From assembly GCF_013408535.1 (NCBI RefSeq), contig NZ_JACBZA010000001.1, positions 6,036,850-6,100,849 of the forward strand: 64,000 nucleotides of DNA, given 5' to 3'. Of the stretch, positions 38,455-46,979 are shown piece after piece (within the stretch, counting starts at the first letter, position 1; the number at the start of each line of letters is the position of its first letter). The DNA comes from Actinopolymorpha cephalotaxi (GTDB lineage Bacteria; Actinomycetota; Actinomycetes; Propionibacteriales; Actinopolymorphaceae). Made by a program: the position numbers and the translations under genes. The notes below the pieces were generated by a model. The model was not told the DNA's origin, searched no databases, and was given only the letters and a program-made list of their open reading frames with translations.

Positions 38455-38982
38455 ATGGCAGGCGACACAGTCATCACACTCGTCGGCAACCTCGTCGACG
38501 ACCCCGAGTTGCGTTTCACCCCGTCCGGGGCGGCAGTGGCAAACTTCCGCATCGCGTCGACCCCTCGCACCTTCGACCGGCAGAGCAACGAGTGGAAGGA
38601 CGGCGAGTCGCTGTTCCTGACCTGCAACGTGTGGCGGCAGGCGGCGGAGAACGTCGCCGAGTCGCTGCAGCGCGGCATGCGGGTCGTCGTCCACGGCCGG
38701 CTGAAGTCCCGTTCGTACGAAACCCGCGAGGGTGAGCGGCGAACGGTCTTCGAGGTCGAGGTCGACGAGGTGGGACCCAGCCTCCGCAACGCGACTGCCA
38801 AGGTCACCAAGACCAGCCGTGCACAGGGCGGCTTCGGTGGCGACGACCCGTGGCAGACGCAGCAAGGTGGCGGCGGTGGCGGCGGCGCCCGACAGGGCGG
38901 CGGCCAGCAGTCCGGCGGGAACGACCCCTGGGGTGGCGGCGGACAGCAGTCCGGCGGATCCCAGGACGAGCCGCCCTTCTGA
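38455..38982 (+). CDS. ssb: Single-stranded DNA-binding protein
   Basis: A 175-residue SSB: an N-terminal OB fold of about 115 residues ([23 protein letters not shown]...), a Gly/Gln-rich linker with near-repeats (GGGQQSGG), and the acidic tip DEPPF that recruits replication and repair proteins. Located between rpsF and rpsR as in other bacteria, 16 bp after rpsF. Confidence 0.97.
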   Translation: MAGDTVITLVGNLVDDPELRFTPSGAAVANFRIASTPRTFDRQSNEWKDGESLFLTCNVWRQAAENVAESLQRGMRVVVHGRLKSRSYETREGERRTVFEVEVDEVGPSLRNATAKVTKTSRAQGGFGGDDPWQTQQGGGGGGGARQGGGQQSGGNDPWGGGGQQSGGSQDEPPF

Positions 38983-39059
38983 TCCACCGACGTCATCCCG
39001 TTCTTTCCCCATCCGCGACCATTCCCGCGTGAAGCGGGGCTTCCTGGAGGAGCACCACG

Positions 39060-39296
39060 ATGGCCAAGCCCCCTGTACGCAAGCCCAAGAAGAAGGTTTG
39101 CGTGTTCTGCAAGGAGAAGATCTCCTACGTCGACTACAAGGACACGACTCTGCTGCGGAAGTTCATTTCCGACCGCGGCAAGATCCGTGCCCGCCGCGTG
39201 AGCGGCAACTGCACCCAGCACCAGCGGGACGTCGCGGTTGCCATCAAGAACTCGCGCGAAGTCGCCCTGCTGCCCTACACCAGCACCGCGCGCTGA
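39060..39296 (+). CDS. rpsR: 30S ribosomal protein bS18, zinc-type
   Basis: A 78-residue S18. CVFC near the N-terminus plus NCTQHQ later make it the cysteine-containing (C+) zinc form; actinobacteria often carry a second, zinc-free copy elsewhere for zinc limitation. It binds S6 in the ribosome. GGAGG-like sequence precedes the ATG. It is 77 bp downstream of ssb. Confidence 0.97.
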   Translation: MAKPPVRKPKKKVCVFCKEKISYVDYKDTTLLRKFISDRGKIRARRVSGNCTQHQRDVAVAIKNSREVALLPYTSTAR

Positions 39297-39314
39297 CGAG
39301 GAGGTTGACACGCT

Positions 39315-39761
39315 ATGAAGCTCATCCTCACCCAGGAAGTGTCCGGTCTGGGCACTCCGGGCGACATCGTCGAGGTCAAGGACGGCTACGGCCGTAACTT
39401 CCTCATCCCGCGCGGTCTCGGCATGCGCTGGACCAAGGGCGGCGAGAAGCAGGTCGCCTCGATCCGCAAGGCACGCGAGGTCCGCGAGATCCGCGACCTC
39501 GGGCACGCCGAGCAGGTCAAGAGCCAGCTCGAGGGCCTGTCGGTGAAGCTGCCGGCGCGGTCCGGCGAGAGCGGTCGGCTGTTCGGCTCGGTCACCGTCG
39601 CCGACATCGTGGCGGCGGTCAAGAAGTCCGGCGGCCCCGACATCGACAAGCGGCGGATCGAGATCGGCACGCCGATCAAGACGCTCGGCTCGCACCAGGT
39701 GTCGGTTCGCCTGCACCAGGAGCTGGCCGCCACGCTGTCGCTCGAGGTCGTCTCGGCCTGA
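39315..39761 (+). CDS. rplI: 50S ribosomal protein bL9
   Basis: A 148-residue L9 with the usual start [32 protein letters not shown], the connecting helix and the C-terminal domain. AGGAGG is 14 bases before the ATG. It is the last gene of the rpsF operon and is followed by a strong hairpin. Confidence 0.98.
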   Translation: MKLILTQEVSGLGTPGDIVEVKDGYGRNFLIPRGLGMRWTKGGEKQVASIRKAREVREIRDLGHAEQVKSQLEGLSVKLPARSGESGRLFGSVTVADIVAAVKKSGGPDIDKRRIEIGTPIKTLGSHQVSVRLHQELAATLSLEVVSA

Positions 39762-39803
39762 GCACCGCGGGGTGCGCCTCGGCGCACCCGAGCGCATTGC
39801 TGC

Positions 39804-39841
39804 CCGGAGGGGCGGTCCCGAGTCCGGGGCCGCCCCTCCGG
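39804..39841. terminator. Bidirectional hairpin between rplI and the MATE gene
   Basis: CCGGAGGGGCGG (39804-39815) is perfectly complementary to CCGCCCCTCCGG (39830-39841), a 12-bp stem with a 14-base loop. It lies between convergent genes and has no T-tract. The right arm ends 27 bp before the MATE stop codon. Confidence 0.7.
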
Positions 39842-39868
39842 TCGTTCTCCGGGTCGTTCTCCGGCCCG

Positions 39869-41200
39869 TCAGCGGCGGGCGGCGCCCGCCCCGGTCACCA
39901 GCCAGGCGTCGCCGCGGGCACGCACCGCCAGGGTCACCAGCCGGGCCACCATGAACCCGCCGAACGCCCACCACAGCGCGAGTAGGCCCGCGTGCGTGGC
40001 GTACACCAGCACCGCGAGCGGCAGGAACGCGACCAGCGTCATCAGCCCGGCGTACGCGAGGTACTTCCCGTCGCCCGCGCCGATGAGCACGCCGTCCAGG
40101 ACGAACACGATCCCCGCGACCGGTTCGAAGCAGGCGAACACGAGGACCGCCTGGGCGAGCAGCGCCTGGACGGCGGGATCGGCGCTGAACAACGGCACGT
40201 ACACCGGCCGCGCCAGCACCACCACCGCGCCGAACACCACTCCCGCGCCGATGCCCCACTCCACCATCCGGCGGGTCGCCGCCCGCGTGCCCGCCACGTC
40301 CGACCCGCCGAGGTAGCGGCCCACGATGGCCTGGCCGGCGATCGCGATCGCGTCCAGGGCGATGGCGAGGGTGTTCCACAGCGTGAACGCCACCTGGTTG
40401 GCGGCCAGGGACACGTCGCCGAACGACGTGGCGACGTACGCGGTGACCAGCAGCGCGGCCCGCAGCGTCAGCGTGCGGATGATCAGTGGTACGCCCGCGT
40501 GCGCGCTCGCCCGGATGCCGGGCAGGTCCGGCTTCAGCGGCGCACCGTGCCGGCGGGCTGCTCGGACCACGACCACGACCAGCGCCACCGCGCCGGCGGT
40601 CTGGGCGAGCACCGTGCCCCACGCCGAGCCCGCGATCCCCAGGTGCAGGCCGTAGACGAAGAGCACGTTGAGCACGACGTTCCCGACGTACGACGCGCCG
40701 GCGATCCACAGCGGCGTCCGGGTGTCCTGCAGCCCGCGCAGCACGCCCGTCCCGGCGAACGTCAGCAACAGCGCGGGCATGCCGAGCACCGCCACCCGCA
40801 GATAGGTGACCGCGAACTCGTGCACCTGCGGTGAGGGCCCGAACGCGCCGACGACGGCCGGGGCCGCCAGGGTGCCGACGAGCGCGAGCAGCACCCCGAG
40901 CCCGAGCGCCAGCCACAGCCCGTCGATGCCGTACGCCAGCGCCGACCGGCGATCGCCCGCGCCCAGGTGACGGGCGACGGACGCGGTGGTGGCGTAGGCG
41001 AGGAAGACGAACACGCCTACCAGGGTCTGCAGTGCCGTGCCGGCCAGGCCGAGGGCGGCGAGCTGGGGGGTGCCCAGGTGGCCGACGATCGCGGAGTCGG
41101 CCAGCAGGTAGACGGGTTCGGCGATCAGCGCGCCGAACGCCGGGATCGCCAGCCGAAGGATGTCCCGGTCGTACGGGCTCCGGAGCCGGGTGAGGGACAC
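39869..41200 (-). CDS. MATE-family efflux transporter
   Basis: A 443-residue DinF-like MATE protein with twelve hydrophobic helices in two similar halves: LAIPAFGALIAEPVYLLADSAIVGHLG near the start and AIAGQAIVGRYLGG in the second half. It exports drugs or toxic metabolites by cation antiport. GTG at 41200 is chosen, with GGAGG ten bases upstream; the frame extends upstream but without homology. The same MATE gene stands between rplI and dnaB in Streptomyces. Confidence 0.88.
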   Translation of the reverse strand: MSLTRLRSPYDRDILRLAIPAFGALIAEPVYLLADSAIVGHLGTPQLAALGLAGTALQTLVGVFVFLAYATTASVARHLGAGDRRSALAYGIDGLWLALGLGVLLALVGTLAAPAVVGAFGPSPQVHEFAVTYLRVAVLGMPALLLTFAGTGVLRGLQDTRTPLWIAGASYVGNVVLNVLFVYGLHLGIAGSAWGTVLAQTAGAVALVVVVVRAARRHGAPLKPDLPGIRASAHAGVPLIIRTLTLRAALLVTAYVATSFGDVSLAANQVAFTLWNTLAIALDAIAIAGQAIVGRYLGGSDVAGTRAATRRMVEWGIGAGVVFGAVVVLARPVYVPLFSADPAVQALLAQAVLVFACFEPVAGIVFVLDGVLIGAGDGKYLAYAGLMTLVAFLPLAVLVYATHAGLLALWWAFGGFMVARLVTLAVRARGDAWLVTGAGAARR

Positions 41201-41681
41201 GGGCGGGGTACCTCCGGGGACGCCGCGGCACGGTGCGGGTGGGGGGCTGTGGGGGTGGCCGTCCCTATGATGCGGCCACCACGGTGCGCGGCCGGTCGTC
41301 GGCCCCAGGTGGGCCGGGCGGACGCGGCGCGCCCGGCGTGACCGACACGCCCGGGCAAGCAATTGCCGGGCACTTTCTCCGGACACATCCCGTGTCCACA
41401 GCGTGGGGACGCCGAATCCGCAGGCGAAGCGCCTGATCGCCGGGCGGGCGAGATCTTCTCCACAGAGAAATCCCCAGGCTGTGCACAGCGAATCCCCAGG
41501 CAATCCACCGGCTACCCACAGCCCCTGTGTACGACAGAGTTGCCGCTCACCGGCCCGCACGGCGTACGGTCGCCTCTCACGTCGAACCCTGTCCGGTCGG
41601 GTTCACCGCCTTGTCGGTGGTCGCCGCTAGAACTGTCGCACAGGTGTTCGTCACGGGTGGAGCGTCGGAGGTAGTGCGGCA
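41201..41681. other. 481-bp divergent intergenic region before dnaB, with DnaA-box-like sites and a palindrome
   Basis: No credible gene. DnaA-box-like nonamers are GTGTCCACA (41392-41400), TTCTCCACA (41456-41464) and CTACCCACA (41512-41520). TCCCCAGGC occurs twice (41471-41479 and 41493-41501), flanking the perfect palindrome GCTGTGCACAGC (41478-41489). Promoters for the MATE gene and dnaB must lie here. DnaA-dependent control of dnaB is a possibility, not shown. Confidence 0.45.
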
Positions 41682-43043
41682 GTGAGTGTCAGTGAGTTCC
41701 CTGTCCCCCGCGCGGTCGAAGGTGCACCCGACCGGATGCCGCCACAGGACCTCGCCGCGGAGCAGTGCGTGCTCGGCAGCATGCTGCTGTCCAAGGACGC
41801 CATCGCCGACGTGGTGGAGGAGATCCGCGGGCCCGACTTCTACCGGCCCGCGCACGAGATGGTCTACGAGGCGGTGCTCGACCTCTACGGCCGGGGCGAG
41901 CCCGCCGACGCGGTGACCGTGGCGGCGGAGCTGCAGCGCAAGGGCGAGCTGCCCCGGATCGGCGGCGCGCCCTATCTCCACACCCTGATCGCCTCGGTGC
42001 CGTCGGCGGCCAACGCCGGCTACTACGCCGTGATCGTGCGGGAGAAGGCGATCCTGCGCCGGCTGGTCGAGGCGGGCACCAAGATCACCCAGATCGGGTA
42101 CGCCGGCGACGGTGACGTCGACGACGTGGTCGACCGGGCGCAGGCGGAGATCTACAGCGTCACCGACAAGCGCAGCAGCGAGGACTACGCCGTCCTCGGC
42201 GAGATCATGGAGTCCGCGCTCGACGAGATCGAGGCGATCGGCTCCCGCGGCGGGCAGATGGTCGGCGTGCCCACCGGGTTCACCGACCTGGACGCGCTGA
42301 CCAACGGCCTGCACCCCGGCCAGCTGATCGTCGTGGCCGCCCGGCCCGGTGTCGGCAAGAGCGCGCTGGCCCTCGACTTCGCCCGGGCGGCGTCGGTCAA
42401 GCACGGCCTGGCGTCGGTGATCTTCTCGCTGGAGATGAGCCGTACCGAGATCACCATGCGGCTGCTGTCGGCGGAGGCCCGGGTCCCGCTGCACCACATG
42501 CGGCAGGGCAGCATGAGCGACGACGACTGGGCGCGGATGGCGCGGCGGATGGGCGAGGTCTCCGGCGCCCCGCTCTTCATCGACGACTCGCCCAACATGA
42601 CGCTGATGGAGATCCGGGCCAAGTGCCGGCGGCTGCGCCAGCGCAACGACCTGCGGCTGATCGTCCTCGACTACATCCAGCTGATGACGTCCGGCAAGCG
42701 GGTGGAGAGCCGGCAGGTGGAGGTCGCGGAGTTCTCCCGAAACCTCAAGCTGCTGGCCAAGGAGCTCGGCGTCCCCGTCGTCGCGCTGTCCCAGCTCAAC
42801 CGCGGTCCCGAGCAGCGCACCGACAAGCGCCCGATGCTCTCCGACCTTCGCGAATCGGGCAGCATTGAACAGGATGCGGACATGGTGATCCTGCTGCACC
42901 GCGAGGACGCCTACGAACGCGAGTCGTCCCGGCCCGGCGAGGCCGACTTCATCGTCGCCAAGCACCGCAACGGGCCCACCGCCAACATCACCGTCGCCTT
43001 CCAGGGCCACTACTCCCGCTTCGTCGACATGGCCCAGGGCTGA
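41682..43043 (+). CDS. dnaB: Replicative DNA helicase DnaB
   Basis: A 453-residue hexameric helicase. The N-terminal domain (PPQDLAAEQCVLGSMLLS...) is followed by the RecA-like domain with Walker A AARPGVGKSALAL, SLEMSRTEI, Walker B LIVLDYIQLM, and the C-terminal HRNGPT. Unlike many actinobacterial dnaB genes it holds no intein: the P-loop region runs uninterrupted. GTG start. It ends four bases before the convergent PAP2 gene. Confidence 0.98.
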   Translation: MSVSEFPVPRAVEGAPDRMPPQDLAAEQCVLGSMLLSKDAIADVVEEIRGPDFYRPAHEMVYEAVLDLYGRGEPADAVTVAAELQRKGELPRIGGAPYLHTLIASVPSAANAGYYAVIVREKAILRRLVEAGTKITQIGYAGDGDVDDVVDRAQAEIYSVTDKRSSEDYAVLGEIMESALDEIEAIGSRGGQMVGVPTGFTDLDALTNGLHPGQLIVVAARPGVGKSALALDFARAASVKHGLASVIFSLEMSRTEITMRLLSAEARVPLHHMRQGSMSDDDWARMARRMGEVSGAPLFIDDSPNMTLMEIRAKCRRLRQRNDLRLIVLDYIQLMTSGKRVESRQVEVAEFSRNLKLLAKELGVPVVALSQLNRGPEQRTDKRPMLSDLRESGSIEQDADMVILLHREDAYERESSRPGEADFIVAKHRNGPTANITVAFQGHYSRFVDMAQG

Positions 43044-43045
43044 TC

Positions 43046-43064
43046 TGTCAAGAGTGCGTTGACA
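43046..43064. terminator. Palindrome TGTCAA-N7-TTGACA at the dnaB/PAP2 junction
   Basis: Perfect 6-bp arms with a 7-base spacer, three bases after the dnaB stop and overlapping the PAP2 stop codon. Related dyads occur at 10110 and 45983, also between convergent genes. Confidence 0.45.
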
Positions 43065-43878
43065 AGGGCGGCCTCGGGGATCGACGACGTACGCGTGCCC
43101 ACGCCGCGGCTGCGGCGACCGCCACCGCGAACACTGCGGCACTGCCCGCGATGTCGAGGACGTAGTGGTTCCCGGTGGCGATGACCACGACGACCATCAG
43201 AACGGGAAACAGCCAGGCCGGCAGCGCTGCCCGGGGGTGGGTTCGGCGCAGCGCCGACCAGACGGCGAACGCACACCAGGCCGCCAGCGCGACGTGCATG
43301 CTCGGCATCGCCGAGAAGTGGTTCTGACCGTTGTCCATCGTGGTGGACGCCCTGCTGCCCAGCAGGTCGTTCTCGCCGATGATGTCGACGACCCCACTGA
43401 GGGCGAACCGCGGCGGAGACATCGGCAGGGCCCACCAGACGAGCAGGGCCAACACGGTCATCGCCACCAGCACCCGCCGCAGCCGCACGTAGAGGTCGCC
43501 GTGCCGCAGGGCGGCCCACACCAGCACCCCGATGAGCGCGACGTAGTACAACCGGTAGAAGTACACCGACGGCTGGATCAGGACCGGCGCCTGGGCGAGC
43601 CACTGGTTCGCTGCCAGCTCGATGTCCAGATGGGCGGCCCGCTCCAGCGACTGCAGGCCGACGGCGTTGCGGGTCGCGGCGGAGACGTCCTGGCCGGTGA
43701 GTGCATGCAGGCGCGTGAAGACGACGAACCAGGCAGCGAGACCGACGAGTTCGACGACGGCCCACCGCGATGACCGAGGACCACCCCGTGCTCCTCGTGC
43801 CCACGCAGATCCGCGGCCACCGGAGGCCCCGTTGTTTCGCACGTCACAGTGAACAACCAGCGCATGCTGACAGTCCAC
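43048..43878 (-). CDS. PAP2-family membrane phosphatase/phosphotransferase
   Basis: A ~276-residue membrane protein with about six helices. The PAP2 active-site motifs are visible as SAMPSMHVALA and GNHYVLDIAG, of the inositolphosphotransferase-like (Aur1-type) subgroup. It likely dephosphorylates or transfers a lipid phosphate at the membrane. The start is uncertain: GTG at 43878 or GTG at 43842, neither with a good ribosome site. Just upstream, two imperfect 17-bp tandem copies of a CCACATCTC-GGGAG-type sequence lie around 43875-43910. Confidence 0.8.
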   Translation of the reverse strand: MDCQHALVVHCDVRNNGASGGRGSAWARGARGGPRSSRWAVVELVGLAAWFVVFTRLHALTGQDVSAATRNAVGLQSLERAAHLDIELAANQWLAQAPVLIQPSVYFYRLYYVALIGVLVWAALRHGDLYVRLRRVLVAMTVLALLVWWALPMSPPRFALSGVVDIIGENDLLGSRASTTMDNGQNHFSAMPSMHVALAAWCAFAVWSALRRTHPRAALPAWLFPVLMVVVVIATGNHYVLDIAGSAAVFAVAVAAAAAWARVRRRSPRPPLSTHS

Positions 43879-43993
43879 ATCTCACGGGAGCCACATCTCG
43901 CGGGAGCCGGCCTCCCGAGCTGGGACAGGCCCGCCGGGTTCGGCGATGAAATCCGGACTGACAGGACGAAACCGTCGCTGCCAGGATGAACCG

Positions 43994-45970
43994 GTGCAGA
44001 AACTGCTCGGCACCGTCTTCTTCCTGCCAACCCTCTTCGTCGTCGGCCTCGGTTTCGCCGTGGCCATCCGCCGGCTGCTCGGCGTCCGGATCGGCCTGGT
44101 CCGGACGGTGCTCGCCGCCGCTCTCGCCCTGGTGGTCTGCGGTCCGCTGCTGGCCGCGATGGTGCCCGGGCCCGAGGCCATCGACACGGGCTCCGGGATC
44201 CTGCTCATCGTCCTCGCCGCCTGTTGCGCCAGCCTGGTGGCGATGATCGTCCTGGTCATCGCCGAGGTGCTCGTACCCGACGGCTCGCTGCCCGGGCCGA
44301 TCGAACTCTGGCGTGGCTGGCGCTCACGGCTGGTCCGGGCACGGCGCTACTCCCAGATCGTGCGCATCGCCGCGCGGCACGGACTCGGCCGGTTCCTGCG
44401 CGGGCACCGGCACCGCGGTCTGGAGTCGGCCGTCTCCCGGCGCGACCTGGCCAGGTCGGTGCGCCGGGCGCTGGACGAGGGCGGGGTCACGTTCGTCAAG
44501 CTGGGCCAGCAACTGTCGACCCGGCGCGACCTGCTGCCGCCGGAGTTCGTGGCCGAGCTGACCCAACTGCAGGACAACGCCGCGCCCATCGCCTGGCCGC
44601 TGGTCGAGGAGGTGCTGGTCTCGGAGTTCGGGCGTCCCGTCGGTGAGGTGTTCGCGGAGTTCGACCACGCCCCGCTCGCGGCGGCCTCGGTCGCGCAGGT
44701 GCACAGCGCCCGGCTGCCCGACGGCCGACCGGTCGTGGTGAAGGTCCAGCGTCCCGGCATCGAGCGGACCGTCGAGCGTGACCTCGACATCCTGCTCCGG
44801 CTGGCCCGCACGCTGGAGTTCCGTACCGACTGGGGGCGGTCCCTGCGGGTCGCCGACCTCGCCGGTGGGTTCGCCGAGGCGCTGCGCGAGGAGCTCGACT
44901 TCACCGTCGAACGCGACAACCTGCAGGCGATGGCCGCGGCTCTCGCCGACGGACCGGACCGGGAGATCCGGGTGCCCGCACCCCACGCCGGGCTCGCCTC
45001 CGAACGCGTCCTGGTGATGGAACGCCTGCACGGCACGCCGCTCGGCGCGGCCGAGGAAACCCTCGCCGCCCTCGGTGCCGGTCGCCGGCGGCAGGTGGCG
45101 AACGCTCTGCTGGAGACGGTCTTCGACCAGGTGCTGGTACGCGGGATGTTTCACGTGGATCTTCATCCGGGCAACGTGCTGGTCGCCGCCGACGGCTCCC
45201 TCGGGATGCTGGACCTCGGGTCGGTGGGCCGGTTGGACGGGACGACCAGGTTGGCGGTCGGCCGGTTGCTGGCCGCGCTGGGGCGGGCCGACTCGATGGC
45301 CGCCAGCGACGCGCTGCTGGAGCTGGTCGACCGTCCGGACGAGATCGACGAACGCACTCTCGAACGCGCGCTCGGCGTGCTGATCGTCCGGTACGCCTCA
45401 CCCGGCGCGAGCGCCGGTGCCGCCGCGTTCGCCGAGCTGTTCCGCCTGGTCACCACCCACCGGCTCGGTATCCCGCCGCAGGTGGCGGCGATCTTCCGTA
45501 CGTTCGCCACGCTGGAGGGCACGCTCACCGTGGTGGACCCGGACTTCGACCTGGTGGCCGGTGCCCGCGAGGTCGGGCGTGCGCAGTTCGCCGAGGCGGT
45601 GGAGCCGATACGCCTGCGGCAGGCGCTCGAGGACGAGCTCGTGACCCTGCTGCCGATGCTGCGCCGGCTGCCGCGCCGGGTGGACCGAATCGCCGACGCC
45701 GTCGAGCACGGCAGGTTCACGGTCAACGTCCGGCTGTTCGCCGACGCCCGGGACCGCCGGGTGGTGACCGGCCTCGTGCACCAGGCGCTGCTGGCGTTCG
45801 TCGGGGCGGCGGCCGGGGTGCTCGCGGTGATGCTGCTGGGCACCGAGGGTGGACCCCGGGTCACCGAGACCTTCGGCCTGTTCGGCGTGCTGGGGTACGC
45901 GTTGCTGATCGTGGCCGTCGTGTTGGTGCTGCGGGTCCTGGTGGTGGTGTTCCGGCGGGACCCGGCCTGA
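43994..45970 (+). CDS. UbiB/ABC1-family atypical kinase
   Basis: A ~658-residue membrane protein. Three hydrophobic segments open it, then the ABC1 domain: the diagnostic KxGQ region (FVKLGQQLSTRRDLLP), AAASVAQVHSA, VVKVQRPG with the ATP lysine, EELDFTVERDN, the catalytic FHVDLHPGN and LDLGSVG. Two transmembrane helices end it, as in UbiB. Members support isoprenoid-quinone synthesis by an ATPase activity. GTG at 43994 follows AGGA; an in-frame ATG at 43946 would add 16 residues. Confidence 0.88.
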   Translation: MQKLLGTVFFLPTLFVVGLGFAVAIRRLLGVRIGLVRTVLAAALALVVCGPLLAAMVPGPEAIDTGSGILLIVLAACCASLVAMIVLVIAEVLVPDGSLPGPIELWRGWRSRLVRARRYSQIVRIAARHGLGRFLRGHRHRGLESAVSRRDLARSVRRALDEGGVTFVKLGQQLSTRRDLLPPEFVAELTQLQDNAAPIAWPLVEEVLVSEFGRPVGEVFAEFDHAPLAAASVAQVHSARLPDGRPVVVKVQRPGIERTVERDLDILLRLARTLEFRTDWGRSLRVADLAGGFAEALREELDFTVERDNLQAMAAALADGPDREIRVPAPHAGLASERVLVMERLHGTPLGAAEETLAALGAGRRRQVANALLETVFDQVLVRGMFHVDLHPGNVLVAADGSLGMLDLGSVGRLDGTTRLAVGRLLAALGRADSMAASDALLELVDRPDEIDERTLERALGVLIVRYASPGASAGAAAFAELFRLVTTHRLGIPPQVAAIFRTFATLEGTLTVVDPDFDLVAGAREVGRAQFAEAVEPIRLRQALEDELVTLLPMLRRLPRRVDRIADAVEHGRFTVNVRLFADARDRRVVTGLVHQALLAFVGAAAGVLAVMLLGTEGGPRVTETFGLFGVLGYALLIVAVVLVLRVLVVVFRRDPA

Positions 45971-45982
45971 GTCGGGACGTAC

Positions 45983-46001
45983 TGTCAATCCGCACTTGAC
46001 G
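45983..46001. terminator. Palindrome TGTCAA-N7-TTGACG at the UbiB/VOC junction
   Basis: One arm base differs from the copy at 43046; the spacers of both contain CGCAC when read in suitable orientation. It begins 13 bp after the UbiB stop, between convergent genes. Confidence 0.4.
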
Positions 46002-46047
46002 TGGCGTGCGCCAACCACGGGTCGGTGCACGCCGGGAGCCGGTGTGA

Positions 46048-46428
46048 TCAGGAGGTCGTGGCGCGCTCGGCCTCGCTGCGCAGAACGCAGAACTCGTTGC
46101 CCTCCGGGTCGGCGAAGACCACCCAGCCGGTGCCGTCGGTGTTGCGCCGGTCGTCGAAGATCGTGGCGCCGAGTTCGAGGACGCGTTCGACCTCGACGTC
46201 GCGGGTGGTCCCCGGCTCGAGGCACATGTGCAGGCGGTTCTTCACCGTCTTCGGCTCGGGCACCTGCAGGAACAGCAACGGCGGCCCTTCGGGCAGCTGC
46301 ACGAGCACCTCGGGGTCGCCGGGGAAGTCGTCCTCGCCGAGCGGGGCGTCGAGGAGCTTGCTCCAGAACTGAGCGAGTGTGTACGGGTCGGCGCAGTCGA
46401 TCGAGAACGTGCGGACACGAGTGGTCAA
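46048..46428 (-). CDS. VOC (glyoxalase/bleomycin resistance) family protein
   Basis: A 126-residue protein of the Glyoxalase-like (glyoxalase_6) type, starting TTG as MTTRVRTFSIDCADPYTLAQFWSKLL and ending with WVVFADPEGNEFCVL, the usual C-terminal VOC strand with its metal-ligand Glu. Enzymatic activity is not predictable. GGAG lies eight bases before the TTG. Convergent with the UbiB gene. Confidence 0.85.
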   Translation of the reverse strand: MTTRVRTFSIDCADPYTLAQFWSKLLDAPLGEDDFPGDPEVLVQLPEGPPLLFLQVPEPKTVKNRLHMCLEPGTTRDVEVERVLELGATIFDDRRNTDGTGWVVFADPEGNEFCVLRSEAERATTS

Positions 46429-46518
46429 AGGAACTCCGGGGGGTCGGGTCGTCGAGGTGTGGTGTCGGAAGCTACCAGCCGAGTCCGACGGCGCGTAGAG
46501 GTTTTGCGTACCGGCCTG

Positions 46519-46917
46519 TCAGCGCTTGGTGAACGCCATCGGGTCGTCGACGTCCACGATCTCCTTGCCCATCGGGAACAGCGAGATCGGGACCAGTTTG
46601 AAGTTCGCCAGCCCGAGCGGAATGCCGATGATCGTCAGGCACTGCGTGACGCCGGTGACGATGTGGGCGAGGGCCAGCCACCAGCCGGCGAGGATCAGCC
46701 AGAGCACGTTGCCGATCAGCGACCCGGCGCCGGCGTCCGGCTTGTCCGCGAGGGTGCGGCCGAACGGCCAGAGCGTGTAGTTCGCCATCCGGAACGCCGC
46801 GACGCCGAACGGAATGGTGATGATCAGGACGCACAGCACGACTCCGGCGACGGCATACCCGAGTGCCAGCCACAGCCCGCCGAAGATCAGCCAGATGACG
46901 TTCAGGATCAGCCGCAC
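46519..46917 (-). CDS. YccF-domain inner-membrane protein
   Basis: A 132-residue protein with two tandem YccF units (NVIWLIFGGLWLALGY...IIFPFG-type, then NVLWLILAGWWLALAHIV...IGIPLG), each two helices. Function unknown. The GTG at 46917 has GGAG six bases upstream and gives the usual YccF length. It follows the acyltransferase gene by 62 bp on the same strand. Confidence 0.9.
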   Translation of the reverse strand: MRLILNVIWLIFGGLWLALGYAVAGVVLCVLIITIPFGVAAFRMANYTLWPFGRTLADKPDAGAGSLIGNVLWLILAGWWLALAHIVTGVTQCLTIIGIPLGLANFKLVPISLFPMGKEIVDVDDPMAFTKR

Positions 46918-46979
46918 GGCTCCAGTGTCCCGCCGGTGTTCCGGTTGCCGGTAATCACCGGATCCGGGGCAGGAGCGAT

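Noticed and set aside
41682-43043. Intein in dnaB
   Set aside because: The P-loop and later motifs are continuous and the protein has normal length.
45148-45161. parS-like GTTTCACGTGGATC in the UbiB-type gene
   Set aside because: Two mismatches, and the bases encode the conserved catalytic segment FHVDLHPGN, which explains the match.
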